Source: Ceratotherium simum simum
Lineage: Eukaryota > Chordata > Mammalia > Perissodactyla > Rhinocerotidae
Length of the DNA: 64,000 nucleotides
NCBI RefSeq assembly: GCF_000283155.1
Contig: NW_004454156.1
Span: 38,268,373 to 38,332,372, forward strand
Direction: 5' to 3'
Each line of letters starts with the position of its first letter. Position 1 is the first letter of the stretch. Below, piece by piece: positions 35,460-47,300 of this stretch. The notes under the pieces were generated by a model, which was not told where the DNA came from, ran no database searches, and saw only the letters and a list, made by a program, of their open reading frames with translations. The position numbers and the translations under genes are program-made.

Positions 35460-35670
35460 ACACGTTGAGCGCCTGCTATATGTCAGGCACTTTACTAGGC
35501 ACTGTTATTGCCTAGTAAAGCACTGTTATGTTTCACAAAATCTTCACATCCCTGTGAGAGAATCGTTGTATTCTTCCTTTTATACATGAGTCATCTGAGG
35601 TGCATTAAATAATTTTCCCTCGGACATGCAGGTGGAAAGCGGCAGAGTTGGAATTTGAGCTCCTTACAGT
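35460..35670 (-). mobile_element. MIR SINE, reversed, with internal palindrome
   Basis: Reverse MIR: 'gagcgcctgctatatgtcag', 'atcttcacatccctgtgaga', and 'aaagcggcagagttggaatt'. Inside it a 12-bp arm, a 7-bp loop and a 12-bp arm form a perfect inverted repeat (35490-35520). Confidence 0.75.
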
Positions 35671-35690
35671 AAGCAGCTTTCAAACACCTT

Positions 35691-35774
35691 CATTAACTAC
35701 GGTGTTATGAGATTGTTAGAATCAAGACTTTTCATTAACTACGGTGTTATGAGATTGTTAGAATCAAGACTTTC
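35691..35774. repeat. Two-copy 42-bp tandem duplication
   Basis: Two adjacent 42-bp units (35691-35732 and 35733-35774), both starting 'cattaactacggtgttatga', identical except for the last base. The near identity points to a recent duplication or ongoing homogenisation. Confidence 0.95.
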
Positions 35775-37092
35775 CATTGTTTAGTGAATCTTTGTTTGAA
35801 CATTACAATATAGAGCTATTCTCTTCATAAGGTATTGGTTCTCTATTCTTATTTTTCAGGAGACTAAAATTTACAGAATTAGATCAAGCAGAATGGCTCA
35901 AACTAAGTCTTTTCATAAAATGAGTCTTCAGGGATGTTGAGAACACACTGTATGCACCCATCTGCTATTCTTCCTTTATATAGTGTTCATTGCCCTCATA
36001 TAGTCAAGAATCAAGGTGTGTGTGTTTTTCAATGTTAATAAAGCAGTCAGAGGTGGCCTTTCTTTATCTGGGCTGGTTTCCATTGTAGTTGTTGATGGTG
36101 CTTTTACTATTTTTAGAATAATGCCATAGTTTAATTTGCAATTGAAGGAAACTTCAGAGACCTCATAGTAAGTGGTTTTCTCTATTGATACCTAAACTTC
36201 TAAAGATTCTAGAACTGATCAGAGCTAGCAGACAATGCAAATGAAGAAATATGAAATAAAATAAAACAAAGTTTCCTGATCAGTCTCATTTGAAATGTTC
36301 ATTTGAAATTGGAATAGATGTTTATTTAAAAAATATCTACCGATGAACATGTACACTTCTAATGTTAATAAGTTATCAATTAGCTAATTTTATAATTAGG
36401 CGTGGTCTGTCGAACACTGAATTTCCTCAGTAGGAAAATGTTATACTTTCCTTCTCAGGGGTCCTCAAGGGGAAAAGAAGTAATTACTGTCAATGATCTT
36501 TCACTCCCTAAGTGCCATAAATTGCAAACCCACTCATTTGTAATTCTAGCCACGGATTATCTTTCTCAAATTAGTTTAGGTGATAACTAGAGGCTGACAG
36601 AATGCTTATTTAAAATCATCACTAGAATATATATAAATATATAATCTTAAGTTACTGAAAGAGGCTTGGAACATTTCTTTATAAGAGAAGAAAAAATTTA
36701 AATGATGAAAGTGATGGGATTTATATTTTTTCATTACTCCTTCCAAATTGAATACAACCTGTACTTATGCTTCTTAACTGGTAGTCAAATTGAATGATTT
36801 GACTTAGCATGATAATACCACTTAATGTTCCATCAGCCACAGCACATAAAGGCTTCAGCTATAGCAGAAACAAAAATTTTTATCTTTTATATTTTTCACT
36901 AAGGTTCTCTAAAGAGATAGTCAAATATTTAACACAATAGGTGTAAAACGTCCAAACCTGGGAGTAAGAAATACAGTAATTCTCAGAGGCATAAGGGTCT
37001 GGTTCTGCCTGGTCTTCCCCTGGTTTCCACGGATTTGATTTTTTTGGTCACTGATGATAAATCACTTAATTCTCTCCTGTCTTTGATCTCCT
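35775..37092. other. Unique AT-rich DNA, no gene seen
   Basis: No recognised repeat. The plus-strand frame 36402-36590 has no supporting features. Confidence 0.4.
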
Positions 37093-37097
37093 CAGTA

Positions 37098-37609
37098 GGG
37101 GTTCTTAACGTTTTTGTGTGCCCTTCACCCATTTAGAAATCTGCTGAAGTCTGTGTATCCCTTCTCAGAATAACATCTTAAAATTTATATAATAAAATAC
37201 ATAGTATTACAAAGGAAACCAATTATATTGAAATGCAATTATCAAAGTATTAAAAAGGAATTTGTGATATAGTAATTATGTGCTGCCTTATTAATGCATT
37301 AAATAATACTATCTAGTGGTGAGTCTAATAACTACCATCATTTTGAAGTCGTGATCAACATATACAATACACCACAATTTCTGGGACAACTGTAATGGAT
37401 ATGAAAATTTCTGATTTCTGTTGGTGACAAAGTTACAGTTATTGTTTTATATTACTGTTTATTTTACTACATCCATAATTGAAGAAAATTCTAATTTCAG
37501 TTAGATGTTGGTAAAGCTAAGGATGTCCTTTTTTTCCCATCTAAGCTCGTGGACTGCCTGAATTCTACCCACGGTCCCAATAGGAAATTATGGACCTACG
37601 ATTAAAAAT
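37098..37609 (+). mobile_element. hAT-type non-autonomous element
   Basis: The sequence from 'ggggttcttaacgtttttgt' through 'ggaaaccaattatattgaaa' to 'ccctcaattc'-type end 'gaattctacccacggtccca' follows a common mammalian Charlie-like medium-reiteration element. The right terminal repeat is decayed and I could not define the 8-bp duplication. Confidence 0.6.
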
Positions 37610-37968
37610 GCATGCCTTGGAATAACACAACTGCTCTCTAGTAGAAGGTGATAAACGCAATGTTATCTTACCATTTATGATTTTCCAAGTGCCTTACTTT
37701 AGCCCTTAGCCTCTATTAGAGAATCCTTCTCACGCCACACAGTACATTAGAATTTACGATGAAAAAAGACAAAAACATACTTTGGAGAAAGCAGCATATC
37801 TTACTAGAGATACATTTCATAAATTTGAAATTTCAAATTAAATAAAAGACACAATCTGCTATAAGTGTAAAAGAGGCATTTAATTATAATAAACCCAAGG
37901 ATGGAAATGGGAATTCTTCAGTCATCAGGTCACTTAGTTTCTCTCTTGTCCTTTCTCCCGCTTCCTAC

Positions 37969-38079
37969 CTGGTCTCTTATTTCTGCACTGTCTTTGTGAC
38001 TTCTCTATTCTTCTCTCTGCATTGACAGTTTTTCCCTTCAATGTGCATATGGTCACCCATGCAGCTCTTGATTGTTCCT
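37969..38079 (-). other. Candidate coding exon (unknown gene), phase 1-1
   Basis: Minus strand, 111 bp. It is bounded by an acceptor in ggtcattttaactgaag and a donor GACCAG|gtagga. The frame reads EQSRAAWVTICTLKGKTVNA and then a basic stretch ERRIEKSQRQCRNKRP. The frame remains open upstream of the proposed acceptor for 12 more codons, so the 5' border is uncertain. Phase 1 at both ends fits the neighbouring candidates. Confidence 0.27.
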
Positions 38080-38473
38080 CTTCAGTTAAAATGACCAGCA
38101 GATACTGTTTTCAATGAATCCTAATTCCAAATTTTCTGAAGACAAAATCTAATTGATCTAACTGGAGTCTGTCGTCTCCTTTTTCAGTAACAACTGAGGG
38201 ACAGGATCATGGAATATAAACATAACTTCTGAGCCAACCCCTTTCGAAGTGGAGGAGGTGTTGATAGTACTCAGAAAAGTATATTTATGTGCTGGGCTAA
38301 CAGTCTTCAAATTGCAATTCAAAATGGTTGAGTAATCCTCATAGACCTGCTAGAACCATGCTCATGTGCCATGTCTTCTTACTTTTTCCCTACCATATAT
38401 CATAGATCTGGAAATACAGATGCGCCAATAACTTGGTCAATGAATGGGAACCAAACAACCAAGACCAAGGCCT

Positions 38474-38507
38474 TCCATTCTGTTCTATTCCATTCCATTC
38501 TATTCAA
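38474..38507. repeat. (TTCCA/TTCTA)n short pentamer repeat
   Basis: Six imperfect pentamers. Confidence 0.6.
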
Positions 38508-38690
38508 TAATCAAGAGCCAACTGCCAGGCATCACGCTAAGCTTTGAGTATAGGAATCAAAATAAGACATGGCCCTTTCCTCAAGGTTCTCAGAGTCTAA
38601 TATTAGAGAGAGAGACTTACACAGAAGAAGTTAGTTACATGCAGTATATAGCAGACTCTGAAAAGTGACTTAAGAAAGAAGCGATAACAA
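38508..38690 (-). mobile_element. L2 3' fragment, reversed
   Basis: The series 'ctgccaggcatcacgctaag', 'agacatggccctttcctcaa' and 'ggttctcagagtctaatatt' is the reverse complement of the LINE-2 3' end region. The frame 38444-38668 overlaps it. Confidence 0.55.
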
Positions 38691-39033
38691 ATCAGAGGCA
38701 AATAATAACCAAATGCTAAGTTGTATATGGCTCTAGGAAGGTTTAGCATAAATACCAAATAGCAGCTTTACTGTTGTAAAAATGTATTATTAGATGTTAT
38801 AATTGTAGACCCATCCACCCTTGTTAGCATTACCACGCAGTCGTCTTGTAGCTAATTCATATAGTTGGCTCTTGTAAGATTGCACATTTCAACCAGGATG
38901 CGTGTAAATCTAGGGACATGTGATAGTGTTCCAGAGGGTGTAGAGTGGTACAAATAAACATGACATGTAATCCAAAATCATTAATTTTCTTTGAAAACTC
39001 TGGGATACAAAAATAGGATTCTCATGGATAGTG

Positions 39034-39277
39034 TTTTTTTTTTTTGGGGGGAGGAAGATCGGCCCTGAGCTAACATCTGCCAATCCTCCTCTTTTTGCTG
39101 AGGAAGATTGGCCCTGGGCTAACGTCCATGCCCATCTTCCTCCACTTTATATGGGACACTGCCACAGCATGGCTTGCCAAGCAGTGCGTTGGTGCATGCC
39201 CGGGATTGGAACCGGTGAACCACGGGCCGCTGCAGCGGAACGCGTGCACTTAACCACTTGCGCCACCGGGCTGGCCC
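39034..39277 (-). mobile_element. ERE SINE, reversed, well preserved
   Basis: A T run, then the complete reversed ERE including 'gaggaagatcggccctgagc', the internal duplicate and the 'caccgggctggcccc' head. The 11-bp words catggatagtg (39023-39033) and cacggatagtg (39278-39288) are target duplications. The frame 39031-39294 is SINE-derived. Confidence 0.95.
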
Positions 39278-39539
39278 CACGGATAGTGTTTTAAGAGGCC
39301 CAGGATCATTGTGATCTGAGTCAACTGGTAAGTGTTTCTACCCTACAGAATTTCTGGTTGTTCTTTAAAGTTGAATCTGTCCTACACATGTGGGACAATT
39401 CCACTGCATACGATAGCACCCAATGGATACTTAGACAAGCAAAACCAGTGGATCTCAGTAGCCTGCTATGGGCTAGGGCCACTTATACTGTAAAGGAATT
39501 TGTAGTGAACACAAATCTTGAGCTTATTCTATATCCTTC

Positions 39540-39662
39540 TGTCAGAAGGGATAGGTTATGCTGCAGTAACAAACAACTTCCAAAACACAGTGGCTTGCAT
39601 ATTAGTTTTCTATTACTGCATAAAAAATTACCATAAACTTGGTAGCTTAAAACGCATTAATT
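39540..39662 (-). mobile_element. MaLR/MLT-like repeat, reversed (first part)
   Basis: The block 'ttagttttctattactgcat' followed by 'aaaattaccataaacttggt' and 'agcttaaaacgcattaatt' is the reverse of an MLT1-like 3' end. Just upstream, 'ggttatgctgcagtaacaaa' starts a similar motif, possibly a second related repeat. It resumes after each of the two ERE insertions (39946-39981 and 40228 onward). Confidence 0.45.
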
Positions 39663-39933
39663 GGGGCCGGCCCAGTGGTGTAGTGGTTAAGTTCACGCGC
39701 TCTGCTTCAGTGGCCTGGGGTTCGCAGGTTCAGATCCCGGGCATGGACCCATGCACTGCTTGTCAAGCCATGCTGTGGAGGCGTTTCATGTATAAAGTAG
39801 AGGAAGATGGGCATGGATGTTAGCCCAGGGCCAATCTTCTTCAGCAAAAAGAGGAGGATTGGTAACAGGTATTAGCTCAGAGCTAATCTTCCTCACACAC
39901 ACACAAAAAAACAAACTCCCCCCCCCACCTCCA
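39663..39933 (+). mobile_element. ERE SINE
   Basis: Complete forward copy: GGGGCCGGCCCAGTGGTGTA head, 'ggttcgcaggttcagatccc' B box, full 3' end, an (AC)n/A tail and a C run. The 12-bp duplication aaYgcattaatt flanks it (39651-39662 and 39934-39945). Confidence 0.95.
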
Positions 39934-39981
39934 AATGCATTAATTATCTCACAGTTTCTGCAGGTCAAAAGTTGGATCTGG

Positions 39982-40227
39982 GGGCCAGCATGGTGATGTA
40001 GTGGTTAAGTTCATATACTCCACTTCGGTGGCCTGGAGTTCGCAGGTTCGGATCCCGGGTTCAGACCTATGCACCACTGATCACATGCTGTGGCAGGCGT
40101 CCCACATATAAAATAGAGGAAGATGGGCACAGATGTTGGTTTAGGGCCAATCTTCCTCAGCCAAAAGGGGAGGATTAGCAACAGATGTTAGCTCAGGGCT
40201 AATCTTCCTTACAAAAAAAAAAAAAAC
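39982..40227 (+). mobile_element. ERE SINE
   Basis: Forward copy with head 'gggccagcatggtgatgtag', 'ttcgcaggttcggatcccgg' B box and an A tail at 40213-40225. The 13-bp duplication aagttgKatctgg flanks it (39969-39981 and 40228-40240). It lies only 48 bp beyond the preceding ERE, in the same orientation. Confidence 0.95.
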
Positions 40228-40240
40228 AAGTTGTATCTGG

Positions 40241-40700
40241 ATTCTCTACAGGAAAGTCTCAAGAGGTTGCAATTAAAGTGTTGGCTGGGGATGTGCTTTC
40301 ATCAGAGGCTTGACTAAGGAAAGATCCACTTCTAAGCTCCCTTGTCTTGTCAGCTGAATCTGTCTCATGTTGGTTGTAGGACTGATGCTTCAGTTTCATG
40401 CTTGAGGCTGTCTTTATCTCCTAGAGGCTGTGTGCAGTTTTTTGCCACTGGGCTTCTCCAACACAGGTCCTGATCTCATGGCAGCTTACTTCTTCAAGGC
40501 CAGTGAGGGGAGTCCCTAGTGTGTCTGCTAGCAAGACTGTCTTTTATGTATTGTAATATAATCACAGAAATGACATCCCATTAATTTTGCCATATTCTAT
40601 TGGTTAGAAGCAAATCATAGAACCATGTCCCACCCACATTCAAGGCAAGGAGATTACATGAAAGCATGAACACCAGGAGATGAGCATTATTGGACAACAT
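40241..40700 (-). mobile_element. Continuation of the older repeat hosting the EREs
   Basis: The sequence 'caagaggttgcaattaaagt', 'ttgactaaggaaagatccac', 'gccatattctattggttaga' and 'gcatgaacaccaggagatga' follows a common mammalian medium-reiteration pattern that co-occurs with the TTATCTCACAGTTTCTGCAG segment at 39945. I cannot name the family with certainty. Confidence 0.4.
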
Positions 40701-42440
40701 GTCTTGTCCGCCAGAGCTTACAATGATACAGGTTTATTTCTCAATCATATTATATGTACATTTTCATTGGGGACAATCAAGGACCCAGACCAATGGGGAC
40801 TCCATCTTGACATTAGCTTCCTTAATCACTGTAGCGGTGGGAAGGGATATGACAACTTGTGTACTGACTCTGAAAATCTTTGTTTTTAAAAGTGACTCAA
40901 TCACTTCTGCTCACATTGCATTGGCCAAAGCAAGTTGGATGGCCATGCCTAACTTTAAAGGGGATGGGGAAATGCAACACCGCCATGTGCTAGAAAGAGA
41001 GAAGAAAAGGAAATATTTGTTAAACAGCACTCTTGACTGCCATACCTTCTTATTAAAGATGGGGGACCAACTTAAGCTCACATCTTAGCACCTGCATTTG
41101 ACTTCTGGGTCTGCATTATACTTACTTCAAATCAAATTCCCCAGTCATTTTCAGTATGGCAGCCTGTTTATTCTTCATCCCAGAGGGCAGCTAATGTCTC
41201 ATCATTCTGCCTTTTTCTGAATTAGACTCACTAATAGTAAGAAGGGGGCTCTAAACCTGCTCATGCTGTCTAAATTTTTTCTAGTAAAGCATTGCTATAA
41301 GTTGCTCCCTGGATCTGATTTTTCAAAATGACTTCCAAGCACTTCACTGAATGTTTTACTTAAAATGACTCATGTGTCTTAAAATATTTCTGTCCCATTC
41401 CCTTCCTGTTGGTGGTCAGAAATTTGAAGTGCAATTCTGGAATTTCTCCACTTTCCTGAAAACCCATTCTAGTATTATAAGTTATCCTATTTTCAAGATA
41501 GTTTCACTGTGGCTTTGGGACCATATGCTGTACCCTTCCAACATTCTATTAATTGCTGTAACTTCTCCACTCTCAAGACCTGTGGCTGTACCGCAACATT
41601 TCAGGAGCTTGTTCTCTCCATAGCCCCAAATCCTCCTCTGCAAACCCTAAATATACGCTTCCTTAAAATGTCCCTTGTTTCCAGTAGCTTGTAACCTTGT
41701 TTAGAGATTCCAATACCTGCCTGATAGACAATAACATAGCAGCAGTCCAGGCTGGGCATTCCTCTCTCAATGGGTAAAAAAGGAGAGAGAAACTTAGTTT
41801 AAATACGTGTACAACAGGCATTTTTTCCTCTTCTAGGAAAGATTTCTTCAATTTCTTAAAGCATGGTGTGTTAGTTAAAGCTGTGTTAAAAAACAACCTC
41901 CAGTCAGCTGCTTCATGTGGGAGTTTCTTAGAATTGCTGAATCTAATAAGTTCACACCCCACTTTCTATATGCCTAGCTTTTCATTTGACACATTCAACA
42001 GTGTAAGTAGTGGTTCCCAAAATTTTCTTTGACTTGAGGTTTATTGTGAAAGCAGTTTGGACTTGTGCCTGGTCAGACTCTGTATACTTATTCAACAGAT
42101 TTGAGTCAAGGCAAAGATATCCACAACCTTGATTGTGTTCAAGGGTGGACGATTACATGCAAGATGTAGCTAGCCAAGGAATGCTAGATCACAGGATTCA
42201 AGGCAGAGAGTCTAAAATGGAACCTGAGTGACCACAGCCATCAGAGATTCCTATAAATTTGCTTCAAATCCCCGACGTTTTATTCCTTTTTTTATTTCAC
42301 ATCTTTCTCTTGGCCATCACCTGACTGCATCTATCCTTTCAGTCAGAATTTCACTCCTGCCACATGAGTGCATACCTCCAACTTTCACCAGTTTCTCACA
42401 AAATGTTCTGTCATGCAAGCATTTCATGAAGTTATAACTT
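40701..42440. other. Unique or unassigned DNA
   Basis: No recognised repeat. A possible 45-49 bp minus-strand exon (41717 to 41761 or 41765) has a good polypyrimidine tract and a GGCAG|gtattg donor, and one of its three adjacent acceptor AGs keeps phase 1. It is too short to call. The frames 40680-41088, 41372-41694 and 41663-41962 have no recognisable domains. Confidence 0.3.
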
Positions 42441-42443
42441 TAC

Positions 42444-42638
42444 CATAGATATTCAGCAACACATAGGTGGGATCACTTTTTAAATCACGGGGCTCTCCAT
42501 CATCCATCACCATTTCCCCTGTCTTTTCTCTACTTCTTCCTATCCCAGAGGACAAACCAGCATGTTCTTTTCCTTCTGTAGAAAAGACTGTGGAACGATT
42601 CTGCTCATACTCAGGCCCCTCAAGGTTTCCCTTTGTAT
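42444..42638 (-). other. Candidate coding exon (unknown gene), phase 1-1
   Basis: Minus strand, 195 bp (65 codons). The acceptor is aagctcttttcag and the donor ATCTATG|gtaaag. The frame is open throughout and hydrophilic: TKGNLEGPEYEQNRSTVFST, later GEMVMDDGEPRDLKSD, ending TYVLLNIYG-. It is less AT-rich than its flanks and free of recognised repeats. Phase 1 at both ends matches the candidate exons at 52791 and 37969. The stop-free frame extends beyond both borders (42424-42804), so the exon limits come from splice motifs only. No family recognised. Confidence 0.33.
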
Positions 42639-42640
42639 CT

Positions 42641-43537
42641 GAAAAGAGCTTGTGTATTAATTTATGCTGAAGAAACACAGTGTACTTCTGGAAAGATATT
42701 ACATGGGGAAAAAGTTCTCCTTTTTGCTGGGTATAATTATAATTAGGTTTATGCCAAATAACATAAAGTAGATGTGAGTGATGTAGTATAGGCTTTGGGA
42801 ACACAGAGGAAGAGATGATTGAATTTCATGTGGAAAGTTGGGATAAAGAAGCAAAAGTGAGAAGGGAAATCCAGGACACAGGCACAGCAGGTGTGAAGGC
42901 ATTGGTGATTTTGATGTATTTAAAGAAAGATGAACAGAATGGCACTGAAACAAAGGATAGGAGAAAGAGAAGAGTATTGATATAAAATTCTAGAAAGGTA
43001 GACTGTCATACCCCAGAAGAGTCATTCAGCTTTTGCACATATAAATATCTTAAAGGATCTTCTGGAAGATTTGGAGAGACTGCAAAACTGAGTCATTATC
43101 CTCAAAGCTTTTCTCTCCTTAAAATTTCTGCTTCAAGTGGCAAGTGTGAATTTGAAATTTTGTAGAACAAAGTAACTAAGCAACAAGATGGAACATGTTA
43201 AGTCAAGAAACAGTGGCATTTGATTTAATATTTCATAATAGTGCATGATGTACTTAGAACTATATGGAACATACAAAAGTAACAGAATCTTATATTCTGA
43301 AATTCACTCTGTGTGTACGTAGCTTTGGTAAACCAATATGAGTTTGGCAACCAGAAAGAATGATTTCCCTCTCTTTCTTAAGCTTACATGCAAAGCTTAA
43401 ATTATATGGGATCTAACTGAATTGAAAAGGTGCTTCTATTTTAATATATTTCACTTTGAGAATTTAGATATCTTGTGAGATTAAAAAGAATGCAGGATAT
43501 TGAAGGTGCATTGACAGGAGTAGGTAGAGGAGAGATT
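42641..43537. other. Unique DNA, no gene seen
   Basis: No recognised repeat or further exon. Confidence 0.4.
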
Positions 43538-43586
43538 CTTCCTTCCTTCCTCCCTCCCTCTCTCCCATTATTCCTTCCTTCCTTCC
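43538..43586. repeat. (CCTT/CCCT)n polypyrimidine microsatellite
   Basis: Tetranucleotide repeats in two blocks separated by CATTATT. Confidence 0.85.
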
Positions 43587-44270
43587 ACAAATATTTATTA
43601 AGTGCCTGCTATGTGCCATGGACTTTGCTAGGTGCTGGGAGATAAATAGTCAATTACAGTACTGTAGGATAAATATTCTTAGGAAAGGATGTTCTAGAGT
43701 ATATGGAAGAAGCCTCAACCCAGACTTGAGAGATGAGGAAAACATTCCAAAGAAGTTAATTTAAAATGGAAATATGAAAAATGAGAGATGTCAAAGAGGG
43801 TTGAAGAGAAAATTTTGAACATTAAAAGGATTACTTACAGTTAGTTGACTTTTAAATAAGTAGTTAATTTATAAAATAAAAGATGTATTAAGCCATTAAC
43901 TTCTATTTATAAATTTTGAAATAGTTTTCAGAAATATGTTAAAACACCAACAGTTATATTGACTTGTGATTACTAATTTGAAAAAAACTCAAATTGAACA
44001 CACCAACCCCTTCCTTAAGTAATCAATCTCATTTGTTACTTCAATTAATCAAATTTCCTTACATGTAAAAATGTTATGGAGAAAAGACAAAGCAAGATAC
44101 AAGAGATAGTGAGCTCTGAGGGGTGGTTTACAATTTTATATAGAGGAGTTAGGGTAGGCTTTTCTGATGAAATGACATTTGAACAGTGACCTGAAAGAAG
44201 TGGAAAAGAGAATCCTAAAGATATCTGTGCAGAGAGCATTCTAGGAAAAGGGAACAGCATGTGCAAAGAC
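43587..44270 (-). mobile_element. L2 fragment, reversed
   Basis: Starts 'acaaatatttattaagtgcc', 'tgctatgtgccatggacttt' (reverse of the L2 terminus). At 44165-44270 it has 'gacatttgaacagtgacctg' and 'gggaacagcatgtgcaaaga', which are reverse L2 coding 3' sequences. The part between is decayed. The minus-strand frame 44045-44281 is the L2 coding direction. Confidence 0.6.
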
Positions 44271-44329
44271 AAGCTATTCATGTATGTGCTTTTTGAAGGT
44301 TAAAGACGCCTATTGTACTCTGTCCAGTA

Positions 44330-47300
44330 AACACTAAAAATAAAACAAAGAAGCATAGCTCAAGTGTCAATAGAGGACATAAATGGACTATTAAAAAAAT
44401 AGTTGATTTAGCGCCTCCTACTGCCCTCTCAAAAAGGCTTAGAAGGAGGAACAAAGGAACAAAGAACTATAGGACACATAGAAAACACCAAGATTGTAGA
44501 CTTGAATATAGATATCTCAATAATTACATTAAATATATACAGTAAAGATCTCAATTAAAAGGCAGAGATTATCAGATAAAAAAACAAGAATGGTCTACAT
44601 GTTGTTTACAAGAAATACTTTAAAGACAAAGACATGGAGACAGAGATGGTCTATAAGTTAAAGGACAGAAATACATATATTGCCCACAAACACAAAGCAT
44701 AAGAAAACTGATGTGATTATTTTAATATCAGATAAAAGTGTCAAATAATCAAGAACACATGTTAATATTAAATATGCCTGAATCTAACATCAAAGCTCCA
44801 AAATTTGTTAACCAAAAATTGTCAAAACTAAAGGGAAAATGAACAAATCTACAATCATATTTGGAGATTTTTAAAAAACAGTTTTTCAGAAATTGATAGG
44901 AAGAGTTCACATAGATCAGTTAGTATATAGAAGAGTTGATGAACACTATCAACCAAATTAACCTAATTGACATTTTCAGGACACTACAAAGACAATATAT
45001 GCATTCTTTTCAAATGAATATGGAATTTTCATGAAAATATAACATCCTGGGCCATGTAAAAAGACTCCATCAATCTCAAAGGATGAAAATAATACAAAGT
45101 GAACTTTCTGACCATAAGTGTAATAAACTAGAAATAGATGTCAATAAAAAATTGTTGGACTCCCCCAAATATTTCAAAGTTAAATACAAAACTTTCAAAC
45201 AACTCATAGATCAAAGAAGAAACCATAAGATAAAGATAAATTTAAAACTATTTTGAACTGAATGATAAAACACACATACACACACATACACACACACACA
45301 CACACATACACACCCCATATCAAAATTAGTGGGATGCAACTAAAGCAATCCATAAAAGGAAATGTATAGCTTTAAGTGTTTATTTTATAAAAGAAGAAAG
45401 TTATGAAATGAATGACCCAGTGTCCTACCTCTCCCTCCAATAGAATATTAACAAATAATAAAGAAAATCAACAAAGTCAAAGTTACTTCCTTGAAAAGAT
45501 TAATAAAATTGATAAGACTACTAACAAGACTGATCAAGGAAAAAAGAGAAAAATATCCCTGAAAAGACAAATTATTACATCCAGGAATAATAAAAGGAGC
45601 ATCACTACAGCCATTAAAGGAAATAAGAAGATAAAATGAATAACTTCATAATATATGGTGCTACAATTTATATGAAACTGATATTCCTTTAAAAACACAA
45701 CTTACTGTAACTTTTACAATGAGAAATGGAATTTTTGAATTGTCCTATAGTTATTAAAGATACAGAATTTCCCACAAAAAAACCTCCAGGTCTAAATGGC
45801 TTCACTAGTGAGTGAATTCTATTAAATATACAAGAAAAAAAAATCATGGCTGTATTACACAAACTCTTCACAAAGTAGATAAGGAGGATCACTTCCCAAT
45901 TCATTTTATGAAGCCAGCATAACCCTAGTATAAAAATAAGACAAGGATATCTCAAAGAGAAAAAACTGCATATCTCTGATGAATATAAATGTAAAAATCC
46001 TTAACAAAATACAACCGACAGAATACAGCAATGTATAACATGGCTAATATGTCATTACCAAGTAGGTTTTATCCCCGGAATTTAAAATGGGTTCATATAT
46101 GAAAATAAATCAGTATAATTCATCACAGTAGCAGATTATGAGAGAAAAATCACATGATCATTTCAATAGAACAGAAAAAGTATTTGCTAAATTCAATGCC
46201 AATTTATGATTTAAAAAAGTTCCAACAATAAACCAAGAATGGAAGGAAACTTCTTCAGTGTGATAAACACCACCTGTGAAAACTTTATAACTAATATCAA
46301 ACTTAATGGTAAAAAATCAACCCCTTTTTTCTTAGATCAGGAACAAAGCAAGGGCTGCTCTCATTTCTTTTTTTTTTTTTTCCCAACATTGTGGTAGAGA
46401 TTCCAGCAATGCAATAAAGTAAGAAAAATGAATAAAAGGAATAAAGTTTGGAAAAGATTAAATGAATCTGTCATTATTCACAGACAACTCAACTGTACAT
46501 AAAATATCCAAAGGATCTTACAAAACCACTATGAACTATTAAGGGAATTTTGCAAGATATTGTACAAATTTGATATGCAAAAATCAATTGTTTTCTTTAA
46601 ATTTTCAAAGTACAATTGAGAAATAAAAATTTTAAATTTAAAATACCTTTGAAATAGCATAAAATGCTTAGGAATAAATCTGATGACAGATGCTTTAGAC
46701 TTCCACATCAAAACTATAAAATATTTCTGAGAGATTAAAACTCTAAATAATGGGAAATATATATCAAGTTCATGGATTGGAAAACTCAATACTGTTAGGA
46801 TGTCAATTTTCCTCAAATTGGTGTAAAAATTTAATGAAAAACAAATAGAACTGCAAGAGGGTTTTTTTTTTGTTTTGGTAAAAAATTATAAGCCGATTCT
46901 AAAATCTATACTACAAGGAAAGGGACCCAAAATGACCGAATAATCTTGAAAGAAAAGAGCAAATTTGGAGCTTTTACTTCTACTTCAAAACTTACTATAA
47001 AGCTATGTAGTCAAGACTGTGTTGTATGAGTGAAAACACAGACAAATAGATCAAAATGCAAAATTGAGAGTCCAGAAATAATCCCATAAGTATGGTCAAA
47101 TGACTGGCGACTAAAGTGCCAAAGCAATTAGGTAGGGGAACAGAAAGTCTTTTCAGCAAATGTTGCTGGACCAATTGGATGTGGGGGGAGGGAGGAGAAT
47201 CTCAACACTTGCCTCACATCATACCCAAAACCAACTTGAATGATGATAGACTAAAATGTTACAGTTAAAACAATAATGCTTCTAAAAGAAATCATAGGAG

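Noticed and set aside
42228..42437. Plus-strand frames opposite the candidate exon at 42444-42638 (also 42467-42670)
   Set aside because: Antisense shadows of a stop-poor segment; no plus-strand splice context.
43538..45314. Regular repeats considered as a CRISPR-like array
   Set aside because: They are simple microsatellites in a vertebrate genome, with no conserved repeat-spacer layout.
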